A DNA stretch of 64,000 nt from Sinimarinibacterium flocculans (GCF_003201205.1 NZ_QICN01000005.1:124001-188000); one strand, 5' to 3'; positions 47,955 to 57,888 are shown, numbered from the stretch's first letter. Notes: generated by a model from the letters alone, not told the origin. Translations and numbers: made by a program.

Positions 47955-48710
47955 TCAACGGTCCGGCTTCCCGCGCTTCTGAATGAAGACCATCAGCGTT
48001 GGCGCGAGTCCTTCCGGAGTCAATCGCGCGGCAAACATGATCGCTCGCCACAGGACAGCGGAATGACCGAAATAGCGGGGCTCGCCGAAATGACCGTAAA
48101 CCGCGTGAAGGTATCGTGCCGGCGGGAAACATCGACGCAATGCCGACCTCGTGTTCATTCTGTAACGTGTGGGAAACACGTCTATCGATTTGCGATCCGG
48201 TTGGGCGCGGCGCAAGACCGCTACGTGCCAGCGGTTGGGGACAAGCGTTGTCGCAAGGCCTATGTAGCCCCATCGGTTGGGGGTGCGCGCACATAGCCAG
48301 CCGCCAGGCCTGAGGATGCGGTCGATCTCACTCGAGAAGAACGTCGGATCGTCAACGTGTTCGAGGACGTAGTCGCTGATGATGAGGTCCACCGACCCGT
48401 CATCCATCGGCAACGGCCTCTGCGGATCGATAACGTACGCCTCGTCCACGCCCGGATTGTCGAGGACCGCAGGATCCGGATCGAGACCGACCAACTTGGC
48501 GCACCGCCCCTTCAGTTCGCGAAGCCGGCGTCGGAACGTGACCGGATCGTCCACGATACCCCGCCCGCGCCCCGCCCCCAGATCCACGACTACGGAATCC
48601 GGACGGATCAGTGCGTTGACCCGCCCGTAGAAGTGGACGCCACCGTCGTGGCGGGAATAGCCACCAGCTGCGACCTCCGGGAAGAGCTTTTGTTGTGGCC
48701 CTACGTTCAT
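47955..48710 (-). CDS. class I SAM-dependent methyltransferase
   Basis: A 251-residue methyltransferase. Motif I is VVVDLGAGRGRG (about residues 40-51), followed by GLDPDPAVLDNP and LIISDYVLEHVDDPTFFSSEIDRILRPGG. The C-terminal region contains aromatic and arginine-rich sequence (YLHAVYGHFGEPRYFGHS), which may contact lipid-linked substrate. It starts 60 bases after the CysH-SqdB fusion and probably belongs to the same transcript. The target is unknown. Confidence 0.82.
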   Translation of the reverse strand: MNVGPQQKLFPEVAAGGYSRHDGGVHFYGRVNALIRPDSVVVDLGAGRGRGIVDDPVTFRRRLRELKGRCAKLVGLDPDPAVLDNPGVDEAYVIDPQRPLPMDDGSVDLIISDYVLEHVDDPTFFSSEIDRILRPGGWLCARTPNRWGYIGLATTLVPNRWHVAVLRRAQPDRKSIDVFPTRYRMNTRSALRRCFPPARYLHAVYGHFGEPRYFGHSAVLWRAIMFAARLTPEGLAPTLMVFIQKRGKPDR

Positions 48711-48770
48711 GTCTGCCGAACTGGCACAGTAGCTAGAACACCTCTCTCCAGCATCGTCACGCCCGCCACG

Positions 48771-50870
48771 CTAGACATTCCTTCCCTGCGGGCTTCCGGC
48801 CGCAGCCGGCGCCTCTGCACCCTTGCGGCCACCATCCGACTCCGGAGCCAGCTTTCCGCTACGCCAGTTCGACACACAGGGAATCTTGCTGTGATCGCAA
48901 CGATCGGCATACTTTCGAGCGATCTGCGTCACTTCTTCCATCAGGCCATCGCCCAGGGTGATCGGCTCGAGGCCAAGATGCAGGAATCTGTCGTTGGCGA
49001 CATGCAGCTCGTTCTCGTCCGCTTCGATCCGCGGATTCGCCACGAAATCCACCTTCGCGCCAGTGCGGTCAGAGATCATCTTCGCCAGGTCCCTGACTCG
49101 ATGGGTCTCTGTCATCTGGTTGAAGATGTGCACCCGATCGCCGGGCTCGGGCGGATTCTCGAGCGCGAGCTGGATGCACTTCACCGTGTCCTGAATATGG
49201 ATGAAAGCTCTCGTCTGCCCGCCGGTGCCGTGCACCGTCAGCGGATGGCCGACAGCAGCCTGCATGAGGAAGCGATTCAGTACCGTGCCGTAGTCACCGT
49301 CATAGTCGAAGCGATTGATAAGGCGTTCGTCCAGACGCGTCTGTTCTGTCTGCGTACCCCACACGATGCCCTGGTGCAGGTCGGTCACCCGGACCTTGTC
49401 GTTCTTGTTGTAGTAGAAGAACAGCAGTTGATCCTGCGTCTTCGTCATGTGATAGATGCTGCCCGGATTCGCGGGATACAGGATTTCGTTGTCGACGAGG
49501 CGTCCGCCGTCAACCTCTACCTTGACCTGCAGGTAACCCTCGGGAATCTTCATTCCGGCGGTACCGTATCCATAGACACCCATCGTGCCGAGGTGCGCAA
49601 TGTGGATGTCCTGTCCGCTCTCGACCACGGCTGCCAGCACATTGTTGGTCGCATTGATGTTGTTGCTGACCGTGTAACGCTTGTGGAAGCTGCTCTTCAT
49701 CGAGTAGGGCGCCGCTCGCTGCTCGGCGAAGTGGACGATCGCATGCGGGCGCCACTCCTTGAGCAGATCGAGCATCCGCTGATAGTTGACGGCGACATCG
49801 AAGTTGTGGAAGGCGACATCTCGCCCTGTGAGGTCTTTCCACGCCCTCAGCCGCTGGCCCAAGGGGCGAATCGGCGTGAGAGATTCGCATTCCAACTCGA
49901 CGTCGATGTTGCGACGAGACAGGTTGTCGACGATCGCCACGTCGTGTCCCAGCGCCGAGAGGTGCAACACGGTCGGCCAGCCACAAAATCCATCACCGCC
50001 CAGAACGAGTACTTTCATTTTTCTGTCTCCCGATTGTGAGTCTCTGACTGCTTTCCCGGCTCGCGTCGCCGATGTTCCCGCGGATTCACTCGCGACCGGC
50101 GGCTTGCCAACAAGCTGCTGTCGCACCGAACTCTCACCATCCCGCGGCCGGACACTCCGCGCAAGGCGGCCGGTCGACGGATCCATATGCAAACCGCACT
50201 CCTTCACCTCGTCGCGCTCCCACCACCAGCGCCCGGCTCGCGCATCCTCCCCCGGCGAGATGGCCCGGGTACACGGCGCGCATCCGATACTCGGATAGCC
50301 TGCATCGTGGAGCGCGTTGTAGGGCACGGCGTGTTCGCGAATGTATGACCAGAGCGCTTCGTGGTTCCATTCGAGCATCGGATTGAACTTGTACAGCCCA
50401 TGCACGGAGTCCCACACCCGTTCACCGAGGTGGCTGCGCGTGACCGACTGCTCGCGTCTCAGCCCGGTCAACCAAGCCTTCCTTCCCTCAAGCACCTTCT
50501 TCAGCGGCTGGACCTTCCGGATTGCGCAGCACTCGCGCCGACGATCCACGCTCCGATAGAACGCGTTCGTACCGTGCTCGGCAATCCACGGCTCCAGCTC
50601 GGAAGGGTCGGGCGAGACCATGCGCACGGTCAGGCCGTAGCGCTTGCGGACGTTATCCGCCAGTTCGTGCGTCTGCTCCGGGAGGCGCCCGGTATCCAGC
50701 GAGATGATGTCGATACCGAGCCGGTGCCGTGCGATCAGGTCCGTGATCACCATGCTCTCCGGGCCGAATCCATTGGCCAGCACGGCCGGACTGAAATCCC
50801 TGGCGATCTCGTGAAGCAACTCCACAGTCCGGGACAGAAAGGCGTCGTACTTCTGGCTTTCGACGCTCAT
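48771..50870 (-). CDS. fusion of APS reductase (CysH) and UDP-sulfoquinovose synthase (SqdB)
   Basis: One open frame of 699 codons encodes two enzymes. Residues 1-230 are an assimilatory APS reductase: Cys-Cys at 114-115 (RECCAIRK), CAPC at 197-200, which together would hold a 4Fe-4S cluster, and the catalytic ECGLH (Cys225). Residues about 231-284 are a charged, disordered-looking linker. Residues 285-699 are a UDP-sulfoquinovose synthase: [14 protein letters not shown] binds NAD, CESLTPI and [14 protein letters not shown] match SQD1, Thr is in HLGTMGVYG, and YHMTK is the catalytic YxxxK. The first half makes sulfite from APS, and the second adds sulfite to UDP-glucose. An internal ATG at 50018 with a GGGAG site could also give free SqdB. 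The last 40 residues are low complexity. The frame is also open upstream of 50870, but antisense to wzx. Confidence 0.88.
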   Translation of the reverse strand: MSVESQKYDAFLSRTVELLHEIARDFSPAVLANGFGPESMVITDLIARHRLGIDIISLDTGRLPEQTHELADNVRKRYGLTVRMVSPDPSELEPWIAEHGTNAFYRSVDRRRECCAIRKVQPLKKVLEGRKAWLTGLRREQSVTRSHLGERVWDSVHGLYKFNPMLEWNHEALWSYIREHAVPYNALHDAGYPSIGCAPCTRAISPGEDARAGRWWWERDEVKECGLHMDPSTGRLARSVRPRDGESSVRQQLVGKPPVASESAGTSATRAGKAVRDSQSGDRKMKVLVLGGDGFCGWPTVLHLSALGHDVAIVDNLSRRNIDVELECESLTPIRPLGQRLRAWKDLTGRDVAFHNFDVAVNYQRMLDLLKEWRPHAIVHFAEQRAAPYSMKSSFHKRYTVSNNINATNNVLAAVVESGQDIHIAHLGTMGVYGYGTAGMKIPEGYLQVKVEVDGGRLVDNEILYPANPGSIYHMTKTQDQLLFFYYNKNDKVRVTDLHQGIVWGTQTEQTRLDERLINRFDYDGDYGTVLNRFLMQAAVGHPLTVHGTGGQTRAFIHIQDTVKCIQLALENPPEPGDRVHIFNQMTETHRVRDLAKMISDRTGAKVDFVANPRIEADENELHVANDRFLHLGLEPITLGDGLMEEVTQIARKYADRCDHSKIPCVSNWRSGKLAPESDGGRKGAEAPAAAGSPQGRNV
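50016..50031 (-). promoter_or_regulatory. internal ribosome site and ATG at the SqdB half
   Basis: Within the fusion gene, GGGAG (50031-50027) lies eight bases before the in-frame ATG at 50018. This is a good Shine-Dalgarno spacing and coincides with the exact start of the SqdB domain, so it may give a separate SqdB protein, or it may be a relic of two separate genes. Confidence 0.6.
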
Positions 50871-50872
50871 CG

Positions 50873-52348
50873 TCAGACGCCCTCGGCGAGCTTGGCCCTG
50901 CCGCGGCCTAACCTGGCGCGAATCATCGTCACTGCCTCCTTGATCACGGCCACGTCGACCGATGCGAATATCCAGATTCCGAGGCTTCTCCTGACCAGTA
51001 CGACACCAACGAGATTTCCAACAAGCTGACCAACCGAGAAGCCTATTGCTACGCCCAGCACCCCGAGGTACGACCCCAGCGCAACGCTGGCCGTTGCCTG
51101 GGCAAACAAGGCGGCAAGAACAGTGCCAAGCATGAAGTGCCTTCGCCCCGTCATTGGCAGGACGATCTGCCAGGCGCCCGCCGCCACGTTGATCAGCTGA
51201 CCGACGCAGAGAACCATCAGCAGGGTGAATGCTGATGAATAGAAGTCTCCGAAAAGCTGGCCCAGCAGTGTCTTTCCGCAGATCAGCAACACCACCACCA
51301 GCGCCGCGCAAGGAAGCAGGCTCAAGCCAGCGAGGGAGCGGACCGTCCGCTCCAGCTTTGGCATGTTCCCCGACGCGTGCAACGTCGCGACAACAGGAGG
51401 CAAAACGGCGTTGATCACGAGTGCGGGGGCTATCAGCACCAACGCCAATCGTTGGGCCACGCCGAAAAGAGCGACGCCGTCGTCGCTGTCGAACGCGCTG
51501 ACCAGCCAAGCGCCGCTCTGCGTGTACAGTGCCGCAATCATGATGGCTGTCCACAGTGGCCATCCCTCCCGCACCAGCCCCCCAACGGGCAGAAGGGCGT
51601 GAGGCACCTGTTCCCCCTCTCCCCCCACGTCATCCGGGAGTTCGCGAAGCCGCCGCCTGAGCGCCACGAACCCCGCGAAGACGATGGCAACGGACACGAG
51701 CAACATGCTCAGCAAGGCGGTCTCCAGGCTGAGCAGGCCCGAGAACCAGAGCACCGTGATCACGAGCGTGGCACCAACCGCATTGCTGATGCCGTTGTTT
51801 CTGACGCCTCCCAGAAGCGTGGCCATCCGGATGTCATGCATGCCGCGGAAGGTTTCGGCCAGGAAGCGCTGCACTGTCGCCGAGAACAGCCATGCGAGAA
51901 CTACGAGTTGATACTCGATCAAACCGGGCGCATTGATGACGACACCGAGCAGCCACGGCAGGAGAAGAAACAGGGAGATGCAGACAGCCGTCGTCGCAGC
52001 GAGCACGACCGTCAGACATCGTATTGCCAGACGACGCATGGCACTTCGCGCCCCCGCGCTGGCAAGGGGTGCAGCGAAACGCACGATGACTTGGTCCATG
52101 CCGACCGTGCCGACACTGGCCAGAATCATGATCGAGCTGATCGCGACAAAGAACAGGCCATACTCGGAAGGCGGCAACGCGCGCGCCAAGACCACGGTGA
52201 GCAATAGTTGGCTCGCCATGGAGAGAAGCTTGCCGGCACCGGACCAGAGGGCGCCGCTGAAAAGCATATGCCGGAGCCCCTTCACAGACTTCGATGTCTG
52301 ATCGACAACTCTCGGCAAAGCTTGGCTATCTGGCGCTTCGGAATGCAC
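50873..52348 (-). CDS. wzx: oligosaccharide flippase (Wzx-like, MOP superfamily)
   Basis: A 491-residue polytopic membrane protein with about twelve to fourteen helices. The start of the fold, [39 protein letters not shown], is typical of polysaccharide flippases that move lipid-linked repeat units across the inner membrane. The GTG at 52348 is the first start in frame; a GTG at VKGLRHM about 22 codons later is possible, and neither has a strong ribosome site. The stop is two bases before the CysH-SqdB ATG, which suggests tight coupling. Confidence 0.88.
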   Translation of the reverse strand: MHSEAPDSQALPRVVDQTSKSVKGLRHMLFSGALWSGAGKLLSMASQLLLTVVLARALPPSEYGLFFVAISSIMILASVGTVGMDQVIVRFAAPLASAGARSAMRRLAIRCLTVVLAATTAVCISLFLLLPWLLGVVINAPGLIEYQLVVLAWLFSATVQRFLAETFRGMHDIRMATLLGGVRNNGISNAVGATLVITVLWFSGLLSLETALLSMLLVSVAIVFAGFVALRRRLRELPDDVGGEGEQVPHALLPVGGLVREGWPLWTAIMIAALYTQSGAWLVSAFDSDDGVALFGVAQRLALVLIAPALVINAVLPPVVATLHASGNMPKLERTVRSLAGLSLLPCAALVVVLLICGKTLLGQLFGDFYSSAFTLLMVLCVGQLINVAAGAWQIVLPMTGRRHFMLGTVLAALFAQATASVALGSYLGVLGVAIGFSVGQLVGNLVGVVLVRRSLGIWIFASVDVAVIKEAVTMIRARLGRGRAKLAEGV

Positions 52349-52360
52349 GTCTGATGTTTG

Positions 52361-52513
52361 TCATTGGATTCGCAGGCCGAGCGCGGTACGCGAGTCGGCT
52401 GCAATCACCCCTGAAATCAACTGATGATTCTGCTTGATCCGCAGCGTTCGTCCTGTGCGCTGGTTGGCATAGCCGCGGCACACACCCTCGAAGTCATGTG
52501 GAAGACGCTTCAT
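52361..52513 (-). CDS. possible 50-residue small protein
   Basis: A short frame beginning MKRLPHDFEGVCRGYANQ that overlaps the regulator gene end by 20 bases and stops 12 bases before the wzx start. It fits neatly into the operon and would otherwise leave an unexplained gap, but it matches nothing I know and has no clear ribosome site. It may be spurious. Confidence 0.25.
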   Translation of the reverse strand: MKRLPHDFEGVCRGYANQRTGRTLRIKQNHQLISGVIAADSRTALGLRIQ

Positions 52514-52856
52514 CGCGTTGACTCGCCTGCTCTGTATCCACCCGAAGCTCCGCACTCAGCTCTTCGATCTCAAGCCTGAGGCGCTCGTACTCCTCCACCT
52601 TGCTTCGCAGAAACTGCAGGGTCGCGCTCGCCTTCGCCTGCACCCCTGCAGGAGTCAACAGATAGGCGTAGTGCATCTTGTTCGACCTTCTCCGAAATCT
52701 CGTGAGCTTCACGTGCCCCTTTTCGGCCAACGCTCGCAAGCAGTAGTTGACCTTGCCCAAACTCACGCCCAACTCGGCCGCGAGTTCGCGCTGAGTGATT
52801 TCGGGCCTCTGTTCAATCAGGCGAACGATGCGAAAACGGACGTCGTCAGCATTCAT
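52494..52856 (-). CDS. MarR-family EPS-associated transcriptional regulator
   Basis: A 120-residue protein with an N-terminal winged helix-turn-helix (ITQRELAAELGVSLGKVNYCLRALAEKGHVKLTRFRR, residues about 20-56) and a C-terminal coiled coil (KVEEYERLRLEIEELSAELR). This layout matches the small MarR-like regulators that recur in exopolysaccharide loci. It lies between manC and wzx. A perfect palindrome, GTTCAAC-G-GTTGAAC, sits 14 bases before the ATG and is a natural candidate for its own operator. Confidence 0.85.
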   Translation of the reverse strand: MNADDVRFRIVRLIEQRPEITQRELAAELGVSLGKVNYCLRALAEKGHVKLTRFRRRSNKMHYAYLLTPAGVQAKASATLQFLRSKVEEYERLRLEIEELSAELRVDTEQASQRDEASST

Positions 52857-52869
52857 CAGCGACCACTGC

Positions 52870-52884
52870 GTTCAACGGTTGAAC
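52870..52884. promoter_or_regulatory. candidate operator of the EPS regulator
   Basis: GTTCAACGGTTGAAC is a perfect 7-bp inverted repeat with a single central base, ending 14 bases before the regulator's start codon. A winged-helix dimer would bind such a site. It would allow autoregulation and control of the genes downstream. Confidence 0.55.
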
Positions 52885-52986
52885 ACAACCTAAGTGACGA
52901 GCCCGGCTTTCGCAAGTCGTAACTCCTTTAGCTGGCCGCGAATGCGGCGCCATCTCATGCTGCGCAGTGACGACAGATTCGTTCGA

Positions 52987-54480
52987 TCAGACGCGACCGT
53001 AGACGTCCTGAATCCGTACGATGTCGTCCTCCCCCAGGTAACTACCGGACTGCACTTCGATCAGCTCGAGCGGAAGCTTGCCGGGATTCTCCAGACGGTG
53101 GGCGGCTCCCAGCGGAATGTACGTGGACTCGTTCTCCGAAAGCAGGAACTCCCTTTGCTCGCACGTCACTTTCGCTGTACCGCACACCACGATCCAGTGC
53201 TCGGCGCGATGGTGATGCATTTGAAGGCTCAACTTGCTTTCAGGATTGACGACGATGCGCTTCACCTGAAAACGAGGGCCGGTCGCAATCGTTTCGTAGC
53301 TTCCCCAGGGCCGGTGAACCACCGGGTGTCGTTCACCCTCGTCTCGTCCCTCAGCCCTGAGCCGAGCGACGATGCTGCGAACCTGCTGTACCTTCCCGCG
53401 ATGAGCCACAAGTACGGCATCCTGGGTCTCGACAATCACCAGATCATCGACCCCCAGCGCCGCCACCAGACGATGCTGCGCATGGACCAGGACATTGGAG
53501 CTGTCCTCCAAGAGGACATCGCCCGACTGATAGTTGCCTGCGGCGTCCAGCGGAAGTTTGGCGAGGTAGGTCCAGGACCCGACATCGTCCCAGCCGGCGT
53601 CCATAGGTACGAGCGCAGCCCTGCCCGTCTTTTCCATGACGGCGTAGTCAATGGAATCCTCCGGAGCAAGCACAAACGATTCGGCGTCCAGGCGCACGAA
53701 ATCCAGGTCCTGCACAGCGCGAGCCAAGGCCTGCCGGCACGCGGCAACGGTACCCTCAGAGGCGACGCGCTGTGGCCCGGAGCCTGCCGCTCCTTCGCTC
53801 CCACCGCCTCGATTCCCGTCCGCACCCTCAATACGCGAAAACTCGTTGAGAAAGAGATCGGCTCGAAACAGAAACAGCCCCCCGTTCCATGCGTAGTCGT
53901 CACTCTGGACGAAGGCTTCCGCTCGCTCCCGGTCCGGCTTTTCCACAAAGCGCTCCAACTGGAAAGCGCCATTCCCCAACGGCTTGCCTCGCTTCAGGTA
54001 GCCGTAGCCGGTCTCGGCCCGAGTCGGTTTGATGCCGAAAACCATCAGGTACCCACCCGAAGCAACCTGGGCTGCGATACGGCTGGCCTCGCAAAACGCC
54101 GGTACGTCTGCCACGGCGTGATCTGCACTCATCAGGAAGACAAGAGCGTCTTCGCCGTACTTCTGCTGTGAGAACAGCGCAGCGACCGCCGCCGCCGGCG
54201 CAGTGTTCCGACCATGAGGCTCCAGGATGATCGTAGCGCCGCTGGCGCAAATCTCGCGAAGCTGCTCGGCGACGATGAAGCGATGGACGTCTCCGCAAAT
54301 GACTACGGGCGGCGCTGCGTTCTCGATCGCTCGCGCACGCAGCACCGTACTCTGAAGCAACGTGTGCTCGTTGCTGCCTATCTTCAGAAACTGCTTGGGC
54401 CAGGCTTCACGAGACAGCGGCCACAGGCGCGTCCCCGAGCCGCCGGCAAGGATGACGGGAACGATCGTGGGGTTCTTCAC
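52987..54480 (-). CDS. manC: mannose-1-phosphate guanylyltransferase / mannose-6-phosphate isomerase
   Basis: A 497-residue bifunctional enzyme. The nucleotidyltransferase domain has [24 protein letters not shown] (residues 9-32) and [10 protein letters not shown]; the C-terminal cupin PMI domain has [20 protein letters not shown] and [16 protein letters not shown]. It makes GDP-mannose, the precursor of GDP-fucose here. A Gly/Ser/Ala-rich insert at about residues 218-244 ([16 protein letters not shown]) replaces a short loop in other ManC proteins. It begins with GTG at 54480, overlapping the manB stop. Confidence 0.95.
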   Translation of the reverse strand: MKNPTIVPVILAGGSGTRLWPLSREAWPKQFLKIGSNEHTLLQSTVLRARAIENAAPPVVICGDVHRFIVAEQLREICASGATIILEPHGRNTAPAAAVAALFSQQKYGEDALVFLMSADHAVADVPAFCEASRIAAQVASGGYLMVFGIKPTRAETGYGYLKRGKPLGNGAFQLERFVEKPDRERAEAFVQSDDYAWNGGLFLFRADLFLNEFSRIEGADGNRGGGSEGAAGSGPQRVASEGTVAACRQALARAVQDLDFVRLDAESFVLAPEDSIDYAVMEKTGRAALVPMDAGWDDVGSWTYLAKLPLDAAGNYQSGDVLLEDSSNVLVHAQHRLVAALGVDDLVIVETQDAVLVAHRGKVQQVRSIVARLRAEGRDEGERHPVVHRPWGSYETIATGPRFQVKRIVVNPESKLSLQMHHHRAEHWIVVCGTAKVTCEQREFLLSENESTYIPLGAAHRLENPGKLPLELIEVQSGSYLGEDDIVRIQDVYGRV

Positions 54481-55832
54481 GGCTGCAGTTCGTCAATCAG
54501 GGCCAGGAGCCGCCCGGTCTGCACTCGCATGAGTTGCTCATCTCCTCGCGCCTCGACATTCAGGCGCAGGAGGGGCTCCGTATTCGAAGCACGCAGATTG
54601 AAGCGCCAGTCCGGATACTCGACGCTCAGGCCGTCGGTATGGTCCACGGCCTGCGCTGCGTCGGCATACCGGGCCTCGATGCGTTTCAGAACATCGGCGA
54701 TGCTGGCAACCCTGCGGTTGATTTCGCCACCGGACGGGAAGCGACGGATCCGCGCGTCGACGAGCGAGGAGAGGGGCGCACCTTTCTCGCTGACGAGCGC
54801 CGCCACGAGCAGCCACGGAATCGTCCCGTTGTCGCAGTAGGCAAAATCACGGAAGTAGTGATGCGCGCTCATTTCGCCGCCGTAAACCGCGTTCTCCAGA
54901 CGCATGCGCTCCTTGATGAAGGCATGGCCTGTCTTGGACTGCACCGGAATCCCGCCGCTCGCCCGCACGATATCGATGGTGTTCCAGGTCAGTCGCGGAT
55001 CGTGAATGATCTTGGCGCCAGGGTCTCGCTTGAGCAGCGCTTCGGCCAGGAGGCCGACGATGTAGTACCCCTCGATGAATCGGCCTTGCTCATCGAACAG
55101 GAAGCAGCGATCGAAGTCGCCATCCCAGGCGATACCGAAGTCCGCGCCGCTCTCTCGAACCGCTTCGGCGGTAGCCGCCCGATTCTCGGGCAGAAGGGGG
55201 TTGGGGATGCCGTTTGGAAACGTGGGATCGGGCGCGTGGTGCATGCGCACGAATTCAAAGGGCAGATGCGGCGCCAGCGCATCGATGACGAGCCCCGCCG
55301 TACCGTTCCCTGCATTGACGACCAGCTTCAGCGGCTTCAGCCGCGACACGTCGACATAGCCGAGCAGGTGGCGAACATAAGCCTCACGGCCGTCGTAGCC
55401 GACGAGCCGCAATTCACCTGCGACTCCATCGGACGAGAGCGCTACGGCGCGCTCCAGTTCTCGCAGACCGCTGTCCCCTGAAACGGGCTGAGCGTTGCTG
55501 CGCACGAGCTTCATGCCATTGTAGTCCGCCGGATTGTGGCTCGCGGTGACCATGATGCCGCCATCCAGATCGCGGTCGAAGGTGGCGAAATAGACCTCTT
55601 CGGTGCCGCAAAGCCCGATATCGATGACTTCGACGCCCCGAGCAGTCAGCCCCCGGGCGAGCGCCTCGAGCAAGGGGCGACTGCTGTGGCGGACATCGTG
55701 CCCGACCACGACACGCTGCGCGTCGAACTGCTTCGCGTAAGCGACGCCCAGGCGATAGGCAATCGCCTCGTTGAGTTCATCCGGGACGCGTCCACGGATG
55801 TCGTAGGCCTTGAAGCAGGAAAGAGTCTCCAC
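54477..55832 (-). CDS. manB: phosphomannomutase/phosphoglucomutase
   Basis: A 451-residue alpha-D-phosphohexomutase that interconverts mannose-6-P and mannose-1-P and perhaps the glucose phosphates. The start [15 protein letters not shown], the phosphoserine loop [15 protein letters not shown], the metal loop WDGDFDRCF and the sugar loop [10 protein letters not shown] are all intact. It begins with GTG at 55832, directly ahead of the conserved region. It overlaps manC by four bases, so the two enzymes are made together. The glucose-1-P activity, if present, would support UDP-glucose supply for GalE and SqdB. Confidence 0.95.
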   Translation of the reverse strand: METLSCFKAYDIRGRVPDELNEAIAYRLGVAYAKQFDAQRVVVGHDVRHSSRPLLEALARGLTARGVEVIDIGLCGTEEVYFATFDRDLDGGIMVTASHNPADYNGMKLVRSNAQPVSGDSGLRELERAVALSSDGVAGELRLVGYDGREAYVRHLLGYVDVSRLKPLKLVVNAGNGTAGLVIDALAPHLPFEFVRMHHAPDPTFPNGIPNPLLPENRAATAEAVRESGADFGIAWDGDFDRCFLFDEQGRFIEGYYIVGLLAEALLKRDPGAKIIHDPRLTWNTIDIVRASGGIPVQSKTGHAFIKERMRLENAVYGGEMSAHHYFRDFAYCDNGTIPWLLVAALVSEKGAPLSSLVDARIRRFPSGGEINRRVASIADVLKRIEARYADAAQAVDHTDGLSVEYPDWRFNLRASNTEPLLRLNVEARGDEQLMRVQTGRLLALIDELQP

Positions 55833-55962
55833 GGGAAGCTTGCAGTGAGGCGGACGGATGGCGTCGGCGGGGTCGTTCGGATGCGATGAGTGCTGCTACG
55901 TTCCGGAGAGGTGCCTATGCCGCAGCCGGGCCGGGCACAGGCTGCAAGATCGGCACTCGTCG

Positions 55963-56694
55963 TCAGTAGGCGCCGCGACGACCGAGAACGACGAGGACCG
56001 TGCGCAGCAGGATGCCAACGTCCATGAACACGGTGGCCCGCTCGGCGTAGTAGCGGTCGATTGCGACGCGGCGAACGTAGTCGGTGTCGTTACGACCGGA
56101 AACCTGCCACAGCCCCGTGATACCGGGCTTGGTTCGCAGGTAGAAACAGACCGCGCGACCGTACTTGCTGATCTCGGACCGAGTGACCGGCCTCGGCCCG
56201 ACCAGACTCATCTCACCACGCAGCACGTTGATGAGCTGGGGAAGTTCGTCGAGACTGGTGCGGCGCAGGAATCGCCCGATACGGGTGATCCTCGGATCGT
56301 TTCGCAGTTTGTGATCCCGCCGCCATTCCAGACGCAGCTTCGGATCGCTCGCAAGCAGGTCCTGCAGCACCGCTTCGGCATCGGGCACCATGCTGCGAAA
56401 CTTGTAGACGCTGAACGGTTGTCCGTCGCGGCCGACGCGCTCGTGTGAAAACAGTACCGAGCCACCTTGCCGCCTCAAGGCCACCGTAACGATGACAATG
56501 ACGGGGGAAAACACCGCCCCCAGGACCAAGGCTCCGGATACGTCCATGCAGCGCTTGATCACCCGATAGGTGAGGCTTCGCGGAGCAGGCCCGGCAGCGG
56601 ACTCGTCGCTCGTCGGAGACGGCGCGTCAAGACGCACGGTCCCAACGGTTCGACCTGTCGTTGCGCCTACGTCCCAGGCGCGCCCGCTGTCCAT
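55963..56694 (-). CDS. polyprenyl-phosphate sugar phosphotransferase (short WcaJ/WbaP type)
   Basis: A 243-residue enzyme that starts EPS repeat-unit synthesis by moving a sugar phosphate to undecaprenyl phosphate. It contains only the catalytic domain with one membrane-entering helix (MDVSGALVLGAVFSPVIVIVTVAL). Signature sequences are VYKFRSMVPDA, DELPQLINVLRGEMSLVGPRP and PGITGLWQVSGRNDTDY. The ATG at 56694 has GGGAGGAA eight bases ahead and is preferred to the ATG five codons earlier, which overlaps that ribosome site. The first sugar is probably glucose or galactose phosphate (inference). Confidence 0.92.
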   Translation of the reverse strand: MDSGRAWDVGATTGRTVGTVRLDAPSPTSDESAAGPAPRSLTYRVIKRCMDVSGALVLGAVFSPVIVIVTVALRRQGGSVLFSHERVGRDGQPFSVYKFRSMVPDAEAVLQDLLASDPKLRLEWRRDHKLRNDPRITRIGRFLRRTSLDELPQLINVLRGEMSLVGPRPVTRSEISKYGRAVCFYLRTKPGITGLWQVSGRNDTDYVRRVAIDRYYAERATVFMDVGILLRTVLVVLGRRGAY

Positions 56695-56913
56695 TCGACT
56701 TCCTCCCATCCCCTGATTTAGCGATCGTCCCGTTCAGCCTTCTGGCCTAAAGGCCATGATTATTACGCTGCACGGTGAATGTGTCCTTAAGAATACTATC
56801 ATCCAGCAAAAACATGACGGCTGTTGCGGCATGGTTCTCAGATTCATTCGATCTGAGCGGCAGAGCCTCTGCGTCTACTTCATGCATGAGCCGTGCCGGA
56901 ACGGGCGTAGGCT

Positions 56914-57888
56914 TCAGAAACGCGGCTCCCGGTGCCAGCGCCACGCCGATTCGATGATGTCGCGGATGGCGGGGCGCAGCGGGCGCCACCCTAGAAGCTC
57001 TGTTGCCTTCTTGCTGCTCGCCACCAGCGCAGCAGGATCGCCTTCGCGACGAGGGCCAACGGGAATGTTCAGCGCACCACCGACGACATCCTCGACCGCA
57101 GTGATGACCTCTCGTACCGTGTAGCCGCGACCGTTGCCCAGGTTGTAGCACTGGAATCCTTCCTCGCGCTCCAGTTGCTGCAGCGCACGCAGATGCGCGT
57201 CGGCAAGGTCGTTGACGTGGATGTAGTCGCGCACGCAGGTGCCATCCGTCGTGGGATAGTCGCTGCCGAAAATGCATACATCCAGGCTTTCCCCCGCCGC
57301 GCGCCGCAACAGGCGCGGAATCAGATGCGTTTCCGGCTCGTGGGATTCGCCGATCAGCCCCGATGGGTCAGCACCAGCAGCGTTGAAGTAACGCAGGGCA
57401 ACGGCCCGCAAATCGTAGGCCGCGCAGGCATCGCGCAGGACCTGTTCGATCGCGAGCTTGGTTCGACCGTAGGGGTTGAGCGGCTGCGTCGGGTGATCTT
57501 CATCAATGGACGCAGCCCGGGGTTCGCCGAATATGGCAGCCGTGGACGAGAAGACGAATCGAGCAACACCGTGTCGACGCATCGCCTCCATCAGGGTCAG
57601 CGTATTGCCGACGTTGTTGCGCCAGTACTTGAGCGGATCGCGGACGGATTCACCCACCAGCGAGCAGGCGGCGAAGTGCATGACCGCACGAGGCCGCTCG
57701 CGAACGAACAGGGAGTCGAGAGCGGCCGCATCGCCAATGCTGGCCTGGATGAACCTGCCCCAGCGCAATGCAGCGCGGTGGCCTGTCGACAGGTCGTCGC
57801 AGACCACCAGTTCGAAGCCGCTCTCCGCGAGCAGCTTGCACATGTGAGCGCCGATATATCCGGCGCCTCCGACGACGAGAACTTTCAT
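56914..57888 (-). CDS. galE: UDP-glucose 4-epimerase
   Basis: A 324-residue SDR that interconverts UDP-glucose and UDP-galactose. VVGGAGYIGAHMCKLL is the NAD site; FSSTAAIFGEP holds the catalytic Ser/Thr, and NPYGRTKLAIEQVL the YxxxK. YFNAAGADPSGLIGESHEPETHLIP and NLGNGRGYTVREVI are strong GalE signatures. It stands at the 5' end of the EPS locus, with a 219-base AT-richer gap before the sugar transferase gene. Its likely role is to supply UDP-galactose for the polymer. Confidence 0.94.
   Translation of the reverse strand: MKVLVVGGAGYIGAHMCKLLAESGFELVVCDDLSTGHRAALRWGRFIQASIGDAAALDSLFVRERPRAVMHFAACSLVGESVRDPLKYWRNNVGNTLTLMEAMRRHGVARFVFSSTAAIFGEPRAASIDEDHPTQPLNPYGRTKLAIEQVLRDACAAYDLRAVALRYFNAAGADPSGLIGESHEPETHLIPRLLRRAAGESLDVCIFGSDYPTTDGTCVRDYIHVNDLADAHLRALQQLEREEGFQCYNLGNGRGYTVREVITAVEDVVGGALNIPVGPRREGDPAALVASSKKATELLGWRPLRPAIRDIIESAWRWHREPRF

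Noticed and set aside
50871-51563. N-terminal extension of the CysH-SqdB frame to 930 codons
   Set aside because: The added part is antisense to the wzx coding region and rich in arginine. The ATG at 50870 is two bases from the wzx stop and starts the conserved APS reductase sequence.
26824-57888. Insertion sequences or transposase remnants in the EPS locus
   Set aside because: No transposase-like frame or terminal repeat was found; all larger frames fit EPS functions.
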